19,967 bases of DNA from Trebouxia sp. TZW2008. Its lineage: Eukaryota > Chlorophyta > Trebouxiophyceae > Trebouxiales > Trebouxiaceae. The notes beneath the pieces were generated by a model, which searched no databases, was not told where the DNA came from, and saw nothing but the letters and a program-made list of their open reading frames with translations. The stretch is from assembly GCA_002118135.1 (NCBI GenBank), contig BDIU01000285.1, positions 203-20,169 on the forward strand, written 5' to 3'. This document shows positions 18,190 to 19,967 of this stretch, piece by piece. How positions within the stretch are numbered: position 1 is the first letter of the stretch; each line of letters opens with the position of its first letter. The position numbers were made by a program, and so were the translations under genes.

Positions 18190-19967
18190 CTATAGCTTTA
18201 TGGCTTTCAGACAGCTCCTCTGCAAAACTCTGGCGGTTTTGGACGACCATCCACCCAGAAAAAGTTGCAGGATGTTTATTGCGGCATTTACGTCTCGGTT
18301 CCACAACGTACGAGGACATTCTGTGTTGAGGCACAGTCGTACACTGTAGCTCCGGGAGCTGTAATCCCGCGGACCCCTTTCTGCAGGCAGGGGCAGTCAA
18401 CTGCTCAGAGCAAGCCATAACTGCTACTGTTGCAGGTTGGATATTGTGCAATGCATGTACACTTGGCAAATGACAAGCTGTGCTGAAAGTGATCATGCTT
18501 GCAGGAAGTACATCTAGGCATGTAGTCAATGCTTGTGCGCTACATCTGCAGCCTGACTACAACTTTGACAGGAGGTATTACCTGTAAGGGGAAGCTTCAT
18601 GCCGTCCATCCTGCTTTTGCACGCACAGCACAACATGCTGGTGCGGAACTCGTCTGTATTGTACACTCTGCAGCACTGCCCTAGCTTGCGGCGCAGAGAC
18701 ACAGTTGGCGTGCTGGGATTGCCCTTGCAGCAGCTGCTGCTGAAGCTTGCGTCCCCATATGCAAAACCTGTGCTGCTGTCATTTCTGCAGATCTCTCTGC
18801 AGATGACTGTATACGCTTGCTGATGCTTGATGTGAGTTCTCTAGCGCAGCTTTCTGTGGCGCAGGTCGCCAAAGTGTTCTAGAGCAGCTGGTAAGTGTTG
18901 CAGCCGATACTTGACATGCTGCAGAAATGCTTCTGTAGTGTACACCTTGGCAGTTGGCGTGTCTCCTAGGGCACTCCTTAGAGCTTCATTACTTTGCAGC
19001 CATTTGTCAGTCTTGGCTGACCTGAACTTGATTCCACTAATTTCACGCCATCTGCTGCTACTGCATGATAGTATCTCATGCGGAGTCTGCAGGGGCCTTT
19101 CCTGTAGGTTTTGTCTTGCTGCTTGGCTGTGCACTGCAGCTGTGAACANNGCTGTGAACAAAGATTTCCTGCCAGGGTCCAGTCCGACAATGCGCTGAGC
19201 CTGATCAATGCTGCGGCTGGGCAGCCCTTTGACCCATTGTGAGTCAGTCATGTCTTGTTCTTGGCGCTGGCGTTTGCGCCTCGCTGCAGAAGCAGGAATG
19301 TGTAGTGGTGGTGGTTCTGACGGTGAAGGTGGGTTTGGGTGGAAGACCAACACGCTGACGCTGACGCCATCTGTCTCAACCTCACCATGGAAGCGTTTTG
19401 CTGATGCATTTGACTGCTTGGCAAATTCTTGGCAATTTGTGTATCTGCTCCACCACCTGTCTCGGTCTGCCACAAATTGCATGCAGCCTTCTTTGCTCAT
19501 CAGTGGGATGTCAGGCACATTCATTGCCTTCAACAGCCTGTGCATAGGTCACTTCAATCAGTCAGGCAATATGATGGCAGATCACCATCATGCATGTCAT
19601 GTGCATCCAAGTGTGACGGGCCAGCATGCTAATAATTTGTGCATGCAGATAGTCCTCACTTAGGACAGGCAGAAATATTGATCTGAGACTGGAAGGGGCA
19701 TGTGCAACAAGGCGCTTATATTGCGTGAATGCATCTGACGGGCGTAAGGTTTTGCTTACTGGTGCAGAGCAGTGGTGTTGATCTTGACGAAGTTTGCCTG
19801 ATTGCTGCTCTGCTGTACCAGGGTAAAGACCTTGGGTGCCCAAGGTGTGTCCTGTGCATCTGCAAAGTCTGTCAACACCAGATGCAACCAGCTTAGATAG
19901 CTCCAGGGCTGTTTCTTCAGGCTGTAGTCTGTGACTGGCAGTGGCCCAAGTAGGCTCTGCATTGTGG
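18190..19967 (-). pseudogene. Fanzor-type (eukaryotic TnpB/RuvC nuclease) gene, interrupted, partial
   Basis: Fanzors are eukaryotic TnpB homologues: RNA-guided RuvC nucleases carried by mobile elements. Exons: from 19962 (ATG; it may begin beyond the window) to 19760, 19537-18582, 18380-18190, all phase-consistent. Landmarks in order are FVKINTTALHQ/LLKAMNVP across the first junction, TDGVSVSVL, RuvC-I IVGLDPGRKSLFT, RWREISGIKFR, then TDEFRTSMLCCACK (first zinc-finger cysteine pair, Cys-X2-Cys), CLNTEC (second pair) and RuvC-III WNRDVNAAINIL. An in-frame TAG at 18843-18841 (codon about 300) splits RKLR from RTHIK, with clear family sequence on both sides, so full-length protein is not made unless the stop is read through or is an assembly error. 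The NN at 19149-19150 sits within RuvC-I. I saw no terminal repeats or target-site duplication. The family call is firm on motifs; the pseudogene status depends on the TAG being real. Confidence 0.82.
19139..19160. other. assembly scar: NN flanked by a repeated 10-mer
   Basis: GCTGTGAACA occurs at 19139-19148, then NN, then GCTGTGAACA again at 19151-19160. Two contig ends that overlap by 10 bases were probably joined without merging. Collapsing the 12 extra bases keeps the frame and gives a normal RuvC-I region (SLFTAAV) in the TnpB-like gene. Confidence 0.8.

Noticed and set aside
18029..18529. Minus-strand 166-codon ORF over the end of the TnpB-like gene
   Set aside because: It is in a different frame from the WNRDVNAA exon and covers the intron 18381-18581.
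1..19967. tRNA genes, CRISPR arrays, bacterial operon signals
   Set aside because: Looked for tRNA B-box-like GGTTCRANNCC words, spaced identical repeats and Shine-Dalgarno-linked ORFs; none found, and the gene structure is spliceosomal.

Overview
This window looks like nuclear DNA of a green alga, most likely a trebouxiophyte (Coccomyxa/Trebouxia-like). That placement is an inference. It rests on intron-rich genes whose acceptors mostly read TGCAG, on UGUAA-type poly(A) signals after the stops, and on plant-type versions of the proteins (a LIN9/ALWAYS EARLY protein with the plant C-terminal block, a plant-type Nudix hydrolase and a plastid-targeted iron superoxide dismutase). Two N bases show that this is a draft assembly.

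Layout. (1) 1-925: the 3' flank of the first gene, holding a roughly 150-nt near-perfect fold-back (346-494) and two small unassigned open frames. (2) 926-9167, minus: a 15-exon LIN9/ALY homologue of about 1,030 residues with a SANT domain, the DIRP domain, a LIN9 coiled-coil region and a polyglutamine tract. (3) 9168-9669: a shared divergent promoter region. (4) 9670-10973, plus: a Nudix hydrolase of the plant diphosphoinositol-phosphatase-like group. (5) 11677-13469, plus: a 7-exon plastid Fe-SOD. (6) 14321-17910, minus: a 7-exon NUP50-type nucleoporin with a C-terminal Ran-binding domain, convergent with the SOD. (7) 18190 to the window end, minus: a eukaryotic TnpB homologue (Fanzor type) with an in-frame TAG and an assembly scar, running off the right edge. 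Exon borders were worked out by hand from splice signals, reading phase and family conservation. Almost all junctions are phase-consistent.

The host genes do not form a pathway. They are a cell-cycle transcription regulator, a nucleotide/inositol-phosphate hydrolase, a plastid antioxidant enzyme and a nuclear-pore/Ran factor, with a transposon-type nuclease beside the last.

The most striking structural signal is in the introns. In at least seven places an intron holds decayed tandem copies of a segment that crosses an exon-intron boundary, taking a piece of exon plus its 5' or 3' splice site. Units range from about 54 to 260 nt and occur in three different genes (LIN9, SOD, NUP50). This suggests that introns in this genome enlarge by repeated local duplication anchored on splice junctions. 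Other points are two GC-AG introns, a repeat shared by one LIN9 intron and one NUP50 intron, and the fold-back RNA candidate at 346-494.
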